DNA from: Serratia sp. Ag1
GTDB taxonomy: Bacteria > Pseudomonadota > Gammaproteobacteria > Enterobacterales > Enterobacteriaceae
Direction of reading: 5' to 3'
Assembly (NCBI RefSeq): GCF_000743355.1
Contig: NZ_JQEI01000016.1
Coordinates: 124,001 to 188,000 of the forward strand
DNA: 64,000 bases
Position 1 is the first letter of the stretch. Each line of letters starts with the position of its first letter. This document shows positions 42,951-52,937 of this stretch, piece by piece. Made by a program: the position numbers and the translations under genes. Below the pieces are notes generated by a model. It was given only the letters and a program-made list of their open reading frames with translations. It ran no database searches and had not been told where the DNA came from.

Positions 42951-43243
42951 GGCTTCGGTATCCGTGTTTGAACGGAGGGGCTCCGCACACGGTATTTCAT
43001 TCATATATTAATGAACGGTCAATCTCAAGAGGGTAAACAGTGGGGTGAATCACAAATAACTCTTTTAATAACAATTGATTAGTTATTAAGTGTTAGAGGT
43101 TTGACTGACGCATCTTCGCTGCGGAAACACTGTGCTGGCAGCGTGACAAATGCCGTTATTTTCCATTAGCTCGACATCACTCCCAGACGCAGGGGAAAAG
43201 TTTACGGTATGATTTAACTGATTATGTTTGATGGGAATGGCTC
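42951..43243. promoter_or_regulatory. arcB upstream region
   Basis: This gap contains a nested hairpin (CCGTGT / ACACGG near 42962-42991, with GGAG / CTCC inside) and an A/T-rich stretch at 43050-43100. No gene is visible. It should contain the arcB promoter, but I cannot fix its position. Confidence 0.4.
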
Positions 43244-45583
43244 ATGAAGCAACTCCGGGTGTTAGCCCAGTACTACGTTGATTTGATGGTAAAGCTTGGT
43301 CTGGTGCGCTTTTCGCTGTTGCTGGCTTCTGCGCTGGTGCTGCTGGCGATGGTGGTGCAGATGGCGGTCACCATGCTGCTGAGTGGTCAGGTAGAGCGCA
43401 TTGATGTGGTGCGCTCGATCTTCTTTGGCCTGTTGATCACACCCTGGGCGGTTTACTTCCTTTCGGTGGTGGTCGAGCAACTGGAAGAGTCACGCCAGCG
43501 CCTGGCACGGCTGGTGGATAAGCTCGAAGAGATGCGCAACCGCGATCTCGCCCTGAACCAGCAGATGAAAGAGAACATTACCCAGCTTAATCAGGAAATT
43601 GCCGAGCGCATCAAGGCGGAAGAAGGCCGCCAGCAGGTAATGGATAAGCTGACCGAAGAAATGGAACAGCGTGAGCGGGCGCAGGTGGAGCTTGGCCAGC
43701 AATCCGTGCTGTTACGCTCTTTTCTCGACGCTTCACCCGATTTGGTTTACTACCGGAACGAAGACAAAGAGTTCTCTGGTTGTAACCGGGCGATGGAACT
43801 GCTGACCGGCAAGAGCGAAAAGCAGCTGATCGGCCTGACGCCGTTTGATGTGTATAGCCCGGATGTCGCCGAGAAAGTCATCGAAACTGATGAAAAAGTG
43901 TTCCGCCATAACGTTTCGCTCACTTACGAACAGTGGCTGGTGTACCCGGATGGGCGTAAAGCCTGTTTTGAGTTGCGCAAAGTGCCGTTTTACGATCGCG
44001 TGGGCAAACGACACGGGCTGATGGGGTTTGGCCGCGATATAACCGAGCGTAAACGCTACCAGGACGCGTTAGAGAATGCCAGCAGGGATAAGACCACCTT
44101 TATCTCAACGATCAGCCACGAGCTGCGTACGCCGCTTAATGGCATTGTTGGCCTGAGCCGCATCCTGCTCGATACCGAACTTAATGACGAACAACTCAAT
44201 TATCTGAAAACCATTCACGTCAGTGCCATTACCCTAGGCAATATTTTCAATGACATCATAGAGATGGATAAACTCGAGCGGCGCAAAGTGCAGTTGGACA
44301 ACCAGCCGATCGATTTCACCGGCTTTCTGGCCGACCTGGAAAACCTCGCTGGCCTGCTGGCGCAGCCCAAAGGGTTGCAGTTTGTGATGGAACCGCAGCT
44401 CCCCTTGCCGCAGAAAGTCATCACCGATGGCACGCGTCTGCGCCAGATCCTGTGGAACCTGATCGGCAATGCGGTGAAATTCACTCCTCAGGGCCGGATT
44501 GTGGTGCGAGTGCGGCATGAAGATCATGAGCGAATGACTTTCGAAGTGGAAGATTCCGGCCTGGGTATTCCGCAGGATGAGCAGGATAAGATCTTCGCCA
44601 TGTATTACCAGGTGAAAGACCAGAACGGTGGGCGGCCTGCGACCGGAACGGGTATTGGTCTGGCGGTTTCCAAGCGGTTGGCGCAAAGCATGGGTGGTGA
44701 TATTACCGTGCAAAGCGTACAGGGGCACGGTTCTTGCTTCACGTTGACTATCTCGGCCCCGGCGGTGCAAGAGGTGGTGAACCAGGCCGAGCAAGAAGAA
44801 GAGTTGCCATTGCCGGCACTGCACATTCTGCTGGTGGAAGATATTGAACTGAACGTGATCGTTGCCCGTTCGGTACTGGAGAAACTGGGTAACAGTGTGG
44901 AAGTGGCAATGAACGGCTATGATGCGCTGGCGATGTTTGACCCGGACGAGTTCGACCTGGTGCTGCTGGACATTCAGTTGCCGGATATGACCGGGCTGGA
45001 TATCGCTCGTGAGCTGCGCAGCCGTTATAGCGGGCAGGCGTTGCCGCCGTTGATTGCTTTGACGGCTAATGTATTGAAAGACAAGAAAGAGTATCTTGAT
45101 GCGGGCATGGACGATGTGTTGAGTAAACCTTTGTCGGTACCGGCTTTGACCCAGATGATCAAACATTACTGGGATCTTCAACCCTCACATACCACAAAAA
45201 AAACGGAGCAAAAGGCGATGCAGATTAATGAATCCTTGCTGGATACCGCAATGCTGGAGCAGTACATGGAACTGGTGGGGCCACAGTTGATTTATCAGAG
45301 CCTGGATATGTTCGAACAGGTGATGCCGGGTTATCTGGCGCTGCTGGATTCTAATATGACCGCACGTGACCAGAAAGGGATCACCGAAGAAGGCCACAAG
45401 ATTAAGGGCGCAGCGGGTTCCGTCGGGCTGAAGCATCTGCAGCAACTGGCGCAGCAGATTCAGACTCCGACCTTACCGGCATGGTGGGATAACGTGCAGG
45501 ATTGGGTGGATGAACTCAAACTGGAATGGCGTAACGATGTGGCAATGCTGCGTGCCTGGGTGGAGAACGTTGAAAAAAAATGA
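43244..45583 (+). CDS. arcB: Aerobic respiration control sensor kinase ArcB
   Basis: ArcB senses quinone redox state and phosphorylates ArcA. The 779-residue protein has two N-terminal membrane helices (about 23-47 and 58-77), a coiled linker, a PAS domain with the redox cysteines Cys180 and Cys241, the kinase phospho-site His292 (ISHELRTPLNG), the ATP domain, a receiver (VLLDIQLPDMTGLD, Asp near 576) and a C-terminal phosphotransfer domain (GHKIKGAAGSVGLKHL, His near 717). One residue longer than E. coli ArcB. Confidence 0.98.
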   Translation: MKQLRVLAQYYVDLMVKLGLVRFSLLLASALVLLAMVVQMAVTMLLSGQVERIDVVRSIFFGLLITPWAVYFLSVVVEQLEESRQRLARLVDKLEEMRNRDLALNQQMKENITQLNQEIAERIKAEEGRQQVMDKLTEEMEQRERAQVELGQQSVLLRSFLDASPDLVYYRNEDKEFSGCNRAMELLTGKSEKQLIGLTPFDVYSPDVAEKVIETDEKVFRHNVSLTYEQWLVYPDGRKACFELRKVPFYDRVGKRHGLMGFGRDITERKRYQDALENASRDKTTFISTISHELRTPLNGIVGLSRILLDTELNDEQLNYLKTIHVSAITLGNIFNDIIEMDKLERRKVQLDNQPIDFTGFLADLENLAGLLAQPKGLQFVMEPQLPLPQKVITDGTRLRQILWNLIGNAVKFTPQGRIVVRVRHEDHERMTFEVEDSGLGIPQDEQDKIFAMYYQVKDQNGGRPATGTGIGLAVSKRLAQSMGGDITVQSVQGHGSCFTLTISAPAVQEVVNQAEQEEELPLPALHILLVEDIELNVIVARSVLEKLGNSVEVAMNGYDALAMFDPDEFDLVLLDIQLPDMTGLDIARELRSRYSGQALPPLIALTANVLKDKKEYLDAGMDDVLSKPLSVPALTQMIKHYWDLQPSHTTKKTEQKAMQINESLLDTAMLEQYMELVGPQLIYQSLDMFEQVMPGYLALLDSNMTARDQKGITEEGHKIKGAAGSVGLKHLQQLAQQIQTPTLPAWWDNVQDWVDELKLEWRNDVAMLRAWVENVEKK

Positions 45584-45690
45584 CCCCGACCTAGGCCGGG
45601 GTGCGCGAATATTGCGCCAACACCAGGGAAATCGTGAACCTGCGTATTGGTTTTCAATGTTCAGGTAAAGCAGGTTGAGGAAAATTCGTA
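45573..45690 (-). ncRNA. arcZ: ArcZ small regulatory RNA
   Basis: On the minus strand between arcB and elbB lies the conserved ArcZ core GATTTCCCTGGTGTTGGCGC, followed by AATATTCGCGCACCCC and a GC-rich hairpin with eight T, the standard Hfq-binding terminator. In E. coli ArcZ sits at this locus, activates rpoS and represses flhDC and others. A TATGAT at 45699-45694 suggests a start near 45687. The 3' end overlaps the last codons of arcB on the opposite strand. The 5' part differs from E. coli, so the start is approximate. Confidence 0.88.
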
Positions 45691-45820
45691 TACATCATAC
45701 AGCGAACAACATAGCAAATGTAAGCGCTCTTGTTAGAAGATTCATTAAAATGTGTGATGTAGTTATTGTTTGTTGGCTTTGGGTACTCATCCATTGGTCG
45801 TCCTGATTGGGAGAATATCG

Positions 45821-46474
45821 ATGAAACAGGTAGGCGTAGTACTGAGTGGCTGTGGTGTTTATGACGGTGCGGAGATCCATGAAGCGGTGTTGACATTACT
45901 GGCATTGGATCGTGCTGGTGCTCAGGCGGTATGCTTTGCACCAGACGAAGAACAACTGCATGTTATTAATCACTTATCTGGTGACACCTTACCCGAAAGA
46001 CGTAACGTTTTAATCGAATCGGCGCGCATTGCACGTGGGAAAATTCTGCCTCTTTCCCAGGCCGATGCCAGCCAGTTGGACGCTCTGATCGTACCCGGTG
46101 GATTTGGTGTGGCGAAGAATCTTAGCAGCTTTGCTGAGGAGGGGGCCGAATGCATCGTTAATACCGATTTTGCTGCGATTACGCAAAAAATGCATAAGGC
46201 GCATAAACCAATTGGTTTTATGTGTATCGCACCCACCCTGTTACCCAAGATTCTGGGCCAGCAAATCCGGCTGACCATTGGTAACGATCCCGATCTCGGT
46301 GAGGTGATTGACGCCATGGGAGGAGAGCCGGTGATTTGCCCGGTGGATGATATTGTGGTCGATATTGAGCACAAAGTGGTCACGACACCGGCCTACATGT
46401 TGGCTCAGTCGATCGGTGAGGCGGCGCGCGGAATTGATAAGCTGGTGTCACGGGTGTTGGATTTAGCTGAATGA
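45821..46474 (+). CDS. elbB: Isoprenoid biosynthesis glyoxalase ElbB
   Basis: ElbB is a DJ-1/PfpI-like protein (glyoxalase activity reported, role near isoprenoid synthesis). ATG 45821 ([20 protein letters not shown]), with GGGAGA upstream, gives 217 residues as in E. coli. The nucleophile-elbow cysteine is in [13 protein letters not shown]. Its end overlaps mtgA by 4 bases. Confidence 0.95.
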   Translation: MKQVGVVLSGCGVYDGAEIHEAVLTLLALDRAGAQAVCFAPDEEQLHVINHLSGDTLPERRNVLIESARIARGKILPLSQADASQLDALIVPGGFGVAKNLSSFAEEGAECIVNTDFAAITQKMHKAHKPIGFMCIAPTLLPKILGQQIRLTIGNDPDLGEVIDAMGGEPVICPVDDIVVDIEHKVVTTPAYMLAQSIGEAARGIDKLVSRVLDLAE

Positions 46475-47202
46475 GCAGATTTGCGGCTAAGCTGGTGATT
46501 CCCCGGTTGTGGTATTGGCTTAAACGCGCATTGTTGGCAGTGGTGGGGTTCTGGCTGGCGGGAATGATCCTGTTTGCTTTCCTGCCGGTGCCTTTTTCTG
46601 CCGTGATGGTGGAGCGGCAAATCAGTGCCTGGTTGAGCGGTGATTTCAGCTATGTGGCTCATTCTGACTGGGTGCCGATGGATGAGATCTCGCCGAATAT
46701 GGTGCTGGCGGTGATGGCCGCAGAGGATCAGAAATTCCCCGATCATTGGGGTTTTGACGTGGCGGCCATCCAGAAAGCGCTTAGCCACAATGAGCGGCGT
46801 CCGACGCGGATTCGTGGTGCTTCTACGCTGTCTCAGCAGATGGTGAAAAACCTGTTTCTGTGGGATGGCCGCAGTTGGGTGCGCAAAGGGCTTGAGGCCG
46901 GGCTGACGGCGGGCGTTGAACTGGTATGGACCAAACGCCGTATTTTGACGGTGTACCTCAATATTGTCGAATTCGGCGAGGGTATTTTTGGGGTGGAAGC
47001 CGCCGCTCAGCGTTTTTTCAACAAACCGGCCAAGCGGTTGACGGCATCTGAAGCTGCCTTGCTGGCGGCGGTTTTGCCGAATCCTCATAGGTTTAAGGTG
47101 AAAGCCCCTTCAGGATACGTGATTCAGCGCAAGCAGTGGATCCTGCGTCAGATGCAGCAGTTGGGTGGGGCGGAGTTTCTAAAAGAGAATGAGCTTGATT
47201 GA
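46471..47202 (+). CDS. mtgA: Monofunctional biosynthetic peptidoglycan transglycosylase MtgA
   Basis: MtgA polymerises glycan strands from lipid II at the inner membrane. The 243-residue protein has an N-terminal anchor ([18 protein letters not shown]) and the GT51 motifs: catalytic Glu85 in [13 protein letters not shown], then [17 protein letters not shown] and [20 protein letters not shown]. Confidence 0.97.
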   Translation: MSRFAAKLVIPRLWYWLKRALLAVVGFWLAGMILFAFLPVPFSAVMVERQISAWLSGDFSYVAHSDWVPMDEISPNMVLAVMAAEDQKFPDHWGFDVAAIQKALSHNERRPTRIRGASTLSQQMVKNLFLWDGRSWVRKGLEAGLTAGVELVWTKRRILTVYLNIVEFGEGIFGVEAAAQRFFNKPAKRLTASEAALLAAVLPNPHRFKVKAPSGYVIQRKQWILRQMQQLGGAEFLKENELD

Positions 47203-47789
47203 GACAGCCTGAATGTATGCGCCTCTGCTTTGCGGACGACAGATTGAGATGGTGCTTCCTCCCGTGGAGTTGTCTCTTGTTCACATTTTGAGGTTTATTG
47301 TGGGATGGGTGTTTATTTCGGTCGTTATACCTTTTGTGTTTACTCAGTAACGCGGGTGAACACGACCGAGTTGGGGGCTCAAGAGCCAGCCCCCAACACC
47401 CCGGCCCTTGCCATATCAGGCGGTGGGCTGCGCCCACTTCCCTCACTCCGACACCGCGCATCACGGCCGGCTACGACAGTCGTCCCTGACTGTCTCGCCT
47501 GAACGCGCCGTCCGTGGCGCGTTCGCCTATGCGCGGTGTCTCCGTTCGGCGCCTTCAATGGCCTCAACACCCGTGCTCATCTCACCGACAATAATGTCTA
47601 ATCTATTGTTATCAATATCCCTGTAAAGGGTGTACGGCGAAGGAGTCCGCGTAGCGGGCAGGCCATGTTAAGCGTGGGCGGGGTGCAGGGCCCCGCCTTG
47701 GGCCCTGCAATTGCCGTTCACAGTGGGGTCATGGGATTGCATGCTGTTTACGGCAATTCCCATTACACCTGACTGGCAGAGACAAGCAC
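47203..47789. other. Unassigned 0.6-kb insert with phage-like small frames and hairpins
   Basis: No confident gene. Overlapping plus-strand frames (47305-47502, MGVYFGRYTFCVYS...; 47408-47626, ...AVRGAFAYARCL) resemble, from memory, small Ash/Icd-like frames near P4-type prophages; this is weak. From 47684 to 47758 there are a perfect 10-bp stem (TGCAGGGCCC / GGGCCCTGCA, 47684-47693 with 47700-47709) and an overlapping inverted repeat AATTGCCGT / ACGGCAATT (47709-47717 and 47750-47758). The sequence breaks off at the Tn5-type end at 47790. Confidence 0.4.
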
Positions 47790-47807
47790 GATGTGTATAA
47801 GAGACAG
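47790..47807 (+). other. 18-base match to the Tn5 mosaic end (probable library adapter trace)
   Basis: GATGTGTATAAGAGACAG equals bases 2-19 of the 19-base engineered Tn5 mosaic end (preceded by C instead of A). This hybrid sequence is not the natural IS50 outer or inner end. Twelve bases further right the dolP downstream hairpin begins, so a junction probably lies at 47807/47808. Confidence 0.8.
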
Positions 47808-47819
47808 CACTGGGAGAGG

Positions 47820-47845
47820 GCCGGGGTGAGGGTATCTACCCCGGC
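47820..47845 (-). terminator. Hairpin downstream of dolP
   Basis: GCCGGGGT (47820-47827) and ACCCCGGC (47838-47845) pair around a 10-base loop, 9 bases past the dolP stop. No T-run follows, so it may be a REP-like hairpin rather than a strong terminator. Confidence 0.5.
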
Positions 47846-47853
47846 GTTCGAGT

Positions 47854-48429
47854 TTACTTAACGTAGGTAAATGCCGTGGTGACGTGCTTGACACCGCTAA
47901 TCTGGCTGGCGATTTGAGCTGCGGATTGCCCTTCTTTTTGCGTTACCAGGCCCAGTAAGAACACTTCACCATTCTCGGTCGTCACTTTCACGTTCGAGGA
48001 TTTGACCGTATCGGTGGTCAGGAGCTGTGAGCGGACTTTGGTGGTGATCCACGTGTCGACCGATGCCGTGCCCAGGCTGACAGGCGTGCCCTGGCGGATT
48101 TCGTTATACACTTCTGTAGCACCCTCTACGCCGAGTGCGATCTGCTTGGCGCGGCTGGCAAGCTCGCGATTGGGGGCCTGACCGGTGAGCAGCACCTTGC
48201 CTTGATAAGCGGTGGCGACAACCCGGGCTTCTTTTTTCAGTTGCTGATCTTTGCTCAGGGCATTTTCAACCCGAGCTTCCAGGGTTCCGTCATCAACCTG
48301 TGTTCCTACGGAACGTGGATCGGTGGCAGTTTTGGTGGCTACGGCGGCACTGCCGACCACGACAGCACCCACACAGCCTTGTAACAGCAGGGCGCTGAAC
48401 AGTACTGCTAATGTTGTTTTCAGCTTCAT
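47854..48429 (-). CDS. dolP: Outer-membrane lipoprotein DolP (YraP), division and OM integrity
   Basis: DolP is a dual-BON-domain lipoprotein at the division site, needed for outer-membrane integrity. ATG 48429 gives 191 residues with the lipobox LLLQGC at Cys19; the longer frame adds 15 residues that would spoil the signal. BON domains lie at about 47-115 and 125-191 (TDPRSVGTQVDDGTLEARVE; WITTKVRSQLLTTDTVKSSN). It lies 10 bases after diaA. Confidence 0.96.
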   Translation of the reverse strand: MKLKTTLAVLFSALLLQGCVGAVVVGSAAVATKTATDPRSVGTQVDDGTLEARVENALSKDQQLKKEARVVATAYQGKVLLTGQAPNRELASRAKQIALGVEGATEVYNEIRQGTPVSLGTASVDTWITTKVRSQLLTTDTVKSSNVKVTTENGEVFLLGLVTQKEGQSAAQIASQISGVKHVTTAFTYVK

Positions 48430-48439
48430 CTCAGTTCCT

Positions 48440-49030
48440 TTAATCGTCCTGGTGGGGGAACAATGTATTATCAATCAGGTCACATAGGCAATTTACGGTA
48501 AACATATGCATTTCCTGAATACGAGCGCTACGGTGGGAGGGGATACGGATCTCAACATCCTGCTGGCCGAGTAAACCTGCCAATTCCCCACCGTCGTGGC
48601 CCGTGAGTGCCACAATGGTCATATCGCGCGTCACTGCCGCTTCAACCGCTTTCACAATATCACGGCTGTTACCACGGGTGGAAATCGCCAGCAAGACGTC
48701 TCCGGTATGGCCCAGCGCCCGCACCTGTTTGGCATAGACCTCATCATGCAGACGATCGTTGCCGATCGCGGTCAGCACCACGTTATCGGCATTCAGCGCG
48801 ATAGCGGGCAGGCTGGGGCGCTCGGTTTCAAACCGGTTGATCATGCTGGCGGCAAAATGCTGAGCATTGGCAGCGGAAGTCCCGTTGCCGCAGCACAGGA
48901 TCTTGTTACCGTTTAATAATGATTGGACCAGGGTCAGCGCGGCGCGGGATATTGCGTCAGGTAGGGCTTCCGCCGCCGCAATCTGGGTTTGGATACTCTC
49001 GGTAAAACAGACTTTGATTCTATCCAGCAC
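48440..49030 (-). CDS. diaA: DnaA initiator-associating protein DiaA
   Basis: DiaA binds DnaA and promotes ordered initiation at oriC. The 196-residue SIS-domain protein includes [20 protein letters not shown] and [19 protein letters not shown]. Length and sequence match E. coli DiaA closely. Confidence 0.96.
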   Translation of the reverse strand: MLDRIKVCFTESIQTQIAAAEALPDAISRAALTLVQSLLNGNKILCCGNGTSAANAQHFAASMINRFETERPSLPAIALNADNVVLTAIGNDRLHDEVYAKQVRALGHTGDVLLAISTRGNSRDIVKAVEAAVTRDMTIVALTGHDGGELAGLLGQQDVEIRIPSHRSARIQEMHMFTVNCLCDLIDNTLFPHQDD

Positions 49031-49070
49031 GTTGTTTTAATCCATTTAGTCAAAGACCGGCTTGCGCCGG

Positions 49071-49187
49071 TATACCCATCACACTTCAAGCCGCAGGCGT
49101 GTGGCTTTTCCCTCTCGGGGCCAGCATAGGTGCTGTGCAAAAACGCATCGCGTCTTTGTCCTGCTGCTCGAATTATTTAGGGTACAA
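49071..49187. repeat. 117-bp palindromic dispersed repeat between diaA and yraN
   Basis: The left arm TATACCCATCACACTTCAAG..CCGCAG pairs with the reverse complement of the right end (CTGCTGC..TCGAATTATTTAGGGTACA). It is the longest member of the family seen at 1193, 26141 and 29204. A separate hairpin, ACCGGCTTGCGCCGGT (49056-49071), directly abuts its left end. Confidence 0.65.
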
Positions 49188-49194
49188 ACCATAA

Positions 49195-49587
49195 TTAATC
49201 CGCATTGAAGGCATTCGGTATCCATTCTATCTGGCTACCGGTGATCGCAAAAACATCAAAACGGCAAGATGATGTGTCAAAACTGGCTCCGCGCCCCGCC
49301 AGCCAAACGGCGGCGGCGTGCAGCAACCGCTGTTGCTTGTGGTAAGTGATGCTGGCAGCCGCATCACCAAAGGTGGCACTGCGCCGGTAGCGCACCTCAA
49401 CGAACACCCAGGTTTGACCATCGCGCATGATGAGATCCAGCTCACCACCACGCACCGCCACGTTGGCGGCGGTGAAGGTCAGCCCAGCGCGTTCCAGATA
49501 GCGGCGGGCCTGTATTTCGTAGCCCGCCCCTTTGGCGCGTTGGCTCAGGAGGCCGGAACGACCATGCCCTGGCGGTATTGCAACCAA
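49195..49587 (-). CDS. yraN: UPF0102 nuclease-like protein YraN
   Basis: YraN is a small protein of the UPF0102 family with a PD-(D/E)XK-like core: [23 protein letters not shown] at about 46-68, preceded by [15 protein letters not shown]. Its biochemical role is not settled. The 130-residue frame overlaps the end of lpoA by 43 bases, so the two are coupled. Confidence 0.92.
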   Translation of the reverse strand: MVAIPPGHGRSGLLSQRAKGAGYEIQARRYLERAGLTFTAANVAVRGGELDLIMRDGQTWVFVEVRYRRSATFGDAAASITYHKQQRLLHAAAVWLAGRGASFDTSSCRFDVFAITGSQIEWIPNAFNAD

Positions 49588-51545
49588 GTCAGTTTCCTGG
49601 CGATCACACAGTGAGGGGAAGAGCTCAGCACACCGCTGGCACCAGATACCTGGAACCCCGGTAACTGGCGCATTTCAGCAAAGTGATTGCTCAATGTCCA
49701 GGCATCCATTCCCATGGCATACAGGCGTACCAGAGAATAGTCGTTACGGAACTGGGTGCTGACCTGCTGCTGCAACTGTGGATTCACCCCGGCCAGTAAA
49801 GGAATGTCACTGAACTGCAAGCCTTCCATTTCCAGACGGAAGTCTGGGCCAGCACCCGCCTGGTAGCTGCGTGAACTGGCGAACATGGCTGGCTTGCTGC
49901 GGGAATTGGTGGTCATGTCGATCATCGGTTTGATCAGCGTTAACTGATCTTGTGTGGCAATGATGTACACCGCATCAATACCTCCGCCGCTGGCGGCGGG
50001 GACTTCGCTTGGCTGAGCCGGAATGGTCAGGCCCGCGATAGTCACCGACTCTGGCGCTGATGCGGCGACCGATACCGGCGTACCGCTCATACGGATACCA
50101 CCGCTGTTGACCATCTGGCGCAACTCAGTCGTAGAACCGATGTTTTGTTGCAAGACGGTTTGACCGCCCTGTTTCTGCCACTCTTCGGCAAAGGCTTTGG
50201 CAATGCGATCGCCAAGCGCACCGCGTGGGATCAGCAGCAACGGCAGGCGTTTCTGCTGGGCCCAGATATGGCGTGCTGCATCACGGGCTTCATCTTCTGG
50301 TGAGAGCGCAAAATAACAGATGTTCGGGCTGTCTTGCGGCTGTTCCGGCTGGTTGAGGGCCAGTACGTTCAGTGGGGTTGGCGTGCTGGCAAGCTGATCA
50401 ACATCGGCTTTCAGCAATGGGCCAACCACCAGTGTGGCACCATCCTGCTGGGCTTGGGCAAGCAGGGCAGGCAATGGCTGGCTGGAGGTATCGTACACCT
50501 TCACCTGCGTATTGGCGGAAGGCGTTGGCAGGGCTGGCGTGGTTGCTGGCGCTACCGGTTGTGCGATGGCGGCATCCGTAGCAGGCGCAGAAGGGCTCAC
50601 GGCCCCATCGGCGTTGGCTACCGCAGCCGCATTTTGATCCAGACCATTGCCCGGCGGTGGTGTTTGAACCGGCGCGCTAAGCGTGATGCCACTTTGTGCG
50701 GCGGCAAAACCTTGCTGGATAGCATCGGCAAACACCTTAGCCTGACCATTGAGCGGCAACAGGAGTGCGATGCCTGAGGTCGAGGCCTGGCTGAAATTCA
50801 GCACCTGGGTTAATTGCGTTGGCAAGCTTTTGGCCGCTGGGTTTTGCGGGTAGCGGTTCTGCCAATCTTTAATGCCTGCTTTCAGCAGTGCTGGATCCTG
50901 CTTGTTTTCCTGATAAACCCGCAACAGATCCAGCCAGCCCTGCAGCACGTTTTCGTTGGCGTTGATCACCAGGCTGTTCATATCTGCGGGCTTGAGGCCA
51001 AGCAGCGCCTGCCAGGTTTTATCCAGGTTCTCCTGCCGCGCATTGGCAGGCAACAGCGGTTCCTGAGCAATATAGGCACGAATCAGCGGCAGTGAGGCTT
51101 GGCCCTGATTGGCGGCAATCTGTGCCTGATACAGACGCACGAGCTGATTCTGTGAAAGCAGGCTGCTGTCGATGCTGTTCAGCGAATTGCGTGCAGCATC
51201 GTAACTTTTGTTGTTCACCTGCAATTCTGCGAGCAATAACTGGCGTTCCACCAAGCGTTGGTTGTTCATATCTTGCGGCAGAGTGTCCAACTGCGCCGCC
51301 GCCTGCGGCAATTTGCCCTCGCGGATTAATGCGCGAATAGCAAGTAATTGCCAGTCAGCCTTGTTATCATCGCTACTTTGCTGCAGTTGTTGCAGATAGT
51401 AATCAGAGTTGGCGCTCGCTTCATCTTGTATATTTATGGGCGGAGTTTGTGGCGCCTGGCTCGGGCAACCTGCCAAGAGCAGGGCTGCCAGTACAGCAGG
51501 GAGTAAACGCCCTGCTTTGGTACGAATGAATGTTGAGGAAAGCAT
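49545..51545 (-). CDS. lpoA: Penicillin-binding protein activator LpoA
   Basis: LpoA is an outer-membrane lipoprotein that activates PBP1A. ATG 51545 gives 666 residues with lipobox LLLAGC at Cys27; the ORF can be extended 33 codons upstream but loses the signal. An N-terminal TPR-like half is followed by a periplasmic-binding-protein-like half ([20 protein letters not shown]). A low-complexity Pro/Ala/Thr linker (about 320-370) separates them. It is divergent from rsmI. Confidence 0.95.
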   Translation of the reverse strand: MLSSTFIRTKAGRLLPAVLAALLLAGCPSQAPQTPPINIQDEASANSDYYLQQLQQSSDDNKADWQLLAIRALIREGKLPQAAAQLDTLPQDMNNQRLVERQLLLAELQVNNKSYDAARNSLNSIDSSLLSQNQLVRLYQAQIAANQGQASLPLIRAYIAQEPLLPANARQENLDKTWQALLGLKPADMNSLVINANENVLQGWLDLLRVYQENKQDPALLKAGIKDWQNRYPQNPAAKSLPTQLTQVLNFSQASTSGIALLLPLNGQAKVFADAIQQGFAAAQSGITLSAPVQTPPPGNGLDQNAAAVANADGAVSPSAPATDAAIAQPVAPATTPALPTPSANTQVKVYDTSSQPLPALLAQAQQDGATLVVGPLLKADVDQLASTPTPLNVLALNQPEQPQDSPNICYFALSPEDEARDAARHIWAQQKRLPLLLIPRGALGDRIAKAFAEEWQKQGGQTVLQQNIGSTTELRQMVNSGGIRMSGTPVSVAASAPESVTIAGLTIPAQPSEVPAASGGGIDAVYIIATQDQLTLIKPMIDMTTNSRSKPAMFASSRSYQAGAGPDFRLEMEGLQFSDIPLLAGVNPQLQQQVSTQFRNDYSLVRLYAMGMDAWTLSNHFAEMRQLPGFQVSGASGVLSSSPHCVIARKLTWLQYRQGMVVPAS

Positions 51546-51607
51546 ACTGTATCCAGTGATGTTTTTTTCAAGATGCTCAATATTAAATCGGCAATCCGGA
51601 TGAAACA

Positions 51608-52471
51608 ATGAATCAACAGCAACAATCAGCCATTTCTGCCTCAACGCTGTACGTGGTGCCTACCCCCATTGGTAACCTGGGAGATATCACTCATCGGGCA
51701 CTCGAAGTACTGAAAAGCGTCGATCTGATTGCGGCGGAAGATACGCGCCATACCGGGTTGCTGCTGCAACACTTTGCCATTAGCGCGCGGTTGTTTGCGC
51801 TGCACGACCATAACGAACAGCAGAAGGCGGACCAATTGCTGGCGAAACTGCAGGAAGGCCAGAGCATAGCATTGGTTTCCGACGCTGGCACGCCATTGAT
51901 CAACGACCCGGGTTATCACCTGGTGCGCCGATGCCGTGAAGCCGGGATCCGTGTTGTGCCGTTGCCGGGGGCCTGTGCCGCCACCACGGCGCTGTGCGCT
52001 GCGGGGGTAGCTTCCGATCGCTTCTGTTACGAAGGATTCCTGCCTGCGAAAACCAAAGGCCGTAAGGATACTCTGCTGGCGCTGGCAGAGGAACCGCGCA
52101 CGCTGATTTTCTATGAATCAACCCACCGTTTATTGGAAAGCCTGCAGGATATGGTCACCGTATGGGGGCCGGAGCGCTATGTGGTGCTGGCCCGTGAGTT
52201 GACCAAAACCTGGGAGTCGATCCATGGCGCGCCAGTGGGGGAACTGCTGGCTTGGGTGCTGGAGGATGAAGTTCGTCGTCGTGGAGAAATGGTGCTGATT
52301 GTCGAAGGGCACAAGGCGCAGGAGGACGCACTACCTGCAGAGGCGCTGCGCACGCTGGCGTTGTTGCAAAAAGAGTTGCCGCTGAAAAAAGCGGCGGCGC
52401 TGGCGGCAGACATCCACGGCGTGAAGAAAAATGCGCTGTATAAACATGCGCTGGAACATCAGGCCGAGTAA
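51608..52471 (+). CDS. rsmI: 16S rRNA 2'-O-methyltransferase RsmI (C1402)
   Basis: RsmI methylates the ribose of C1402 in 16S rRNA. The 287-residue protein has the tetrapyrrole-methylase-like motifs [34 protein letters not shown] and [14 protein letters not shown]. Matches E. coli RsmI through [20 protein letters not shown]. Confidence 0.97.
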   Translation: MNQQQQSAISASTLYVVPTPIGNLGDITHRALEVLKSVDLIAAEDTRHTGLLLQHFAISARLFALHDHNEQQKADQLLAKLQEGQSIALVSDAGTPLINDPGYHLVRRCREAGIRVVPLPGACAATTALCAAGVASDRFCYEGFLPAKTKGRKDTLLALAEEPRTLIFYESTHRLLESLQDMVTVWGPERYVVLARELTKTWESIHGAPVGELLAWVLEDEVRRRGEMVLIVEGHKAQEDALPAEALRTLALLQKELPLKKAAALAADIHGVKKNALYKHALEHQAE

Positions 52472-52512
52472 AGCTGTTGACCTGTTGCGGCCACGACGCT
52501 ACTATCCGCGCC

Positions 52513-52892
<380 letters not shown>

Positions 52893-52900
52893 CAACAGAT

Positions 52901-52937
52901 AACCCCGTGTAGCTTGAGCTGCGCGGGGTTTTTCTTT
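52901..52937 (+). terminator. Intrinsic terminator of rnpB
   Basis: AACCCCG (52901-52907) pairs with CGGGGTT (52924-52930), with AGCT pairs inside, followed by TTTTCTTTT. Its tail overlaps the yhaK stop codon. Confidence 0.85.

Noticed and set aside
44234-45181. 315-codon minus-strand frame inside arcB
   Set aside because: Shadow of ArcB; no independent support.
47641-47760. Possible retron or other reverse-transcribed RNA because of nested inverted repeats
   Set aside because: No reverse transcriptase gene is present within the window, and the adjacent Tn5 end makes the sequence itself suspect.
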